64,000 bases of DNA from an uncultured Blautia sp. Lineage in GTDB: Bacteria; Bacillota; Clostridia; Lachnospirales; Lachnospiraceae. Below, one piece after another: positions 63,975-64,000 of this stretch. Each line of letters starts with the position of its first letter. Position 1 is the stretch's first letter. The notes below the pieces were generated by a model. The model was not told the origin of the DNA. It was given only the letters and a program-made list of their open reading frames with translations, and ran no database searches. The stretch spans positions 30,759 to 94,758 of the forward strand of contig CAKROE010000003.1 of the NCBI GenBank assembly GCA_934371915.1, written 5' to 3'. The position numbers and the translations under genes are program-made.

Positions 63975-64000
63975 ATTATACTACCCGACATGTTAGGTGT
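63975..64000 (-). promoter_or_regulatory. nadB promoter -10 box with candidate NiaR operator
   Basis: On the minus strand ACACCTAACATGTCGGGTAG lies directly upstream of a perfect TATAAT (63980-63975). The ACC...ACATGT...GGT arrangement is partly palindromic and overlaps the -35/-10 spacer. The -35 box lies outside or at the edge of the window. Confidence 0.45.

Noticed and set aside
1..64000. CRISPR array, IS element, prophage or rRNA genes
   Set aside because: No spaced direct repeats, transposase, phage structural gene or rRNA sequence was recognised anywhere in the window.

Overview
The window looks like a chromosomal stretch of a spore-forming Clostridia species, most likely a Lachnospiraceae gut bacterium. 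The reasons are the sporulation genes spoIIP and gpr, the order rpsT / gpr-spoIIP-lepA-hemW, a CdaA/CdaR pair, NiaR-type NAD control, strong SD sequences and moderate GC. The genus cannot be fixed from sequence alone. Nearly all genes lie on the minus strand.

Layout. (1) 1-5076: the start of uppP, the carA-carB operon, and a tRNA-Leu(CAG) gene with a near-consensus promoter. (2) 5077-5688: a 612-base stretch with no supported gene, filled by two very long fold-back (inverted-repeat) elements that share a 20-nt apical loop but have unrelated arms. (3) 5689-12270: a tight five-gene minus-strand operon (GtrB/ArnC-like GT2, PLP-fold enzyme, ATP-grasp enzyme, WecE-type aminotransferase, GT-C-like DUF2142 protein), with two small SMR-type membrane proteins divergent from it. 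Together these resemble an Arn-like lipid-linked amino-sugar decoration cassette. (4) 12385-16137: a zinc-ribbon protein, a ClpX paralogue without the usual RKH pore loop, and an HtrA protease. (5) 16241-40027: a large wall or capsular polysaccharide locus. It holds an initiating phosphoglycosyl transferase, six glycosyltransferase genes (three with tandem GT2 domains), an O-acyltransferase, all four dTDP-L-rhamnose genes, a Wzm/Wzt ABC exporter with a Wzt C-terminal domain, a WbdD-like methyltransferase-kinase fusion, an LCP ligase, one intact D,D-carboxypeptidase and one with its catalytic motifs destroyed. (6) 40126-46716: a wall-binding L,D-transpeptidase, HPr, the c-di-AMP synthase pair cdaA-cdaR and two unknown membrane proteins. 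(7) 46857-59695: comF, recD2, mreB, uvrA, hemW, a lipoprotein, lepA, spoIIP and gpr. (8) 59778-64000: divergent rpsT, then the nadB-nadC-niaR-nadA operon.

How the parts may work together (inference). RfbA and RfbB make dTDP-4-keto-6-deoxyglucose. RfbC and RfbD turn it into dTDP-rhamnose, while the WecE homologue aminates it to an amino-sugar nucleotide. Rhamnose-type chains are built on undecaprenyl phosphate by the GT2 enzymes, possibly capped by the methyltransferase-kinase, exported by Wzm/Wzt and attached to peptidoglycan by the LCP protein. The amino sugar would be moved to a polyprenyl carrier by the GT2, flipped by the SMR pair and added outside the membrane by the DUF2142 protein. All positions, promoters and hairpins were read by eye, with no database search.
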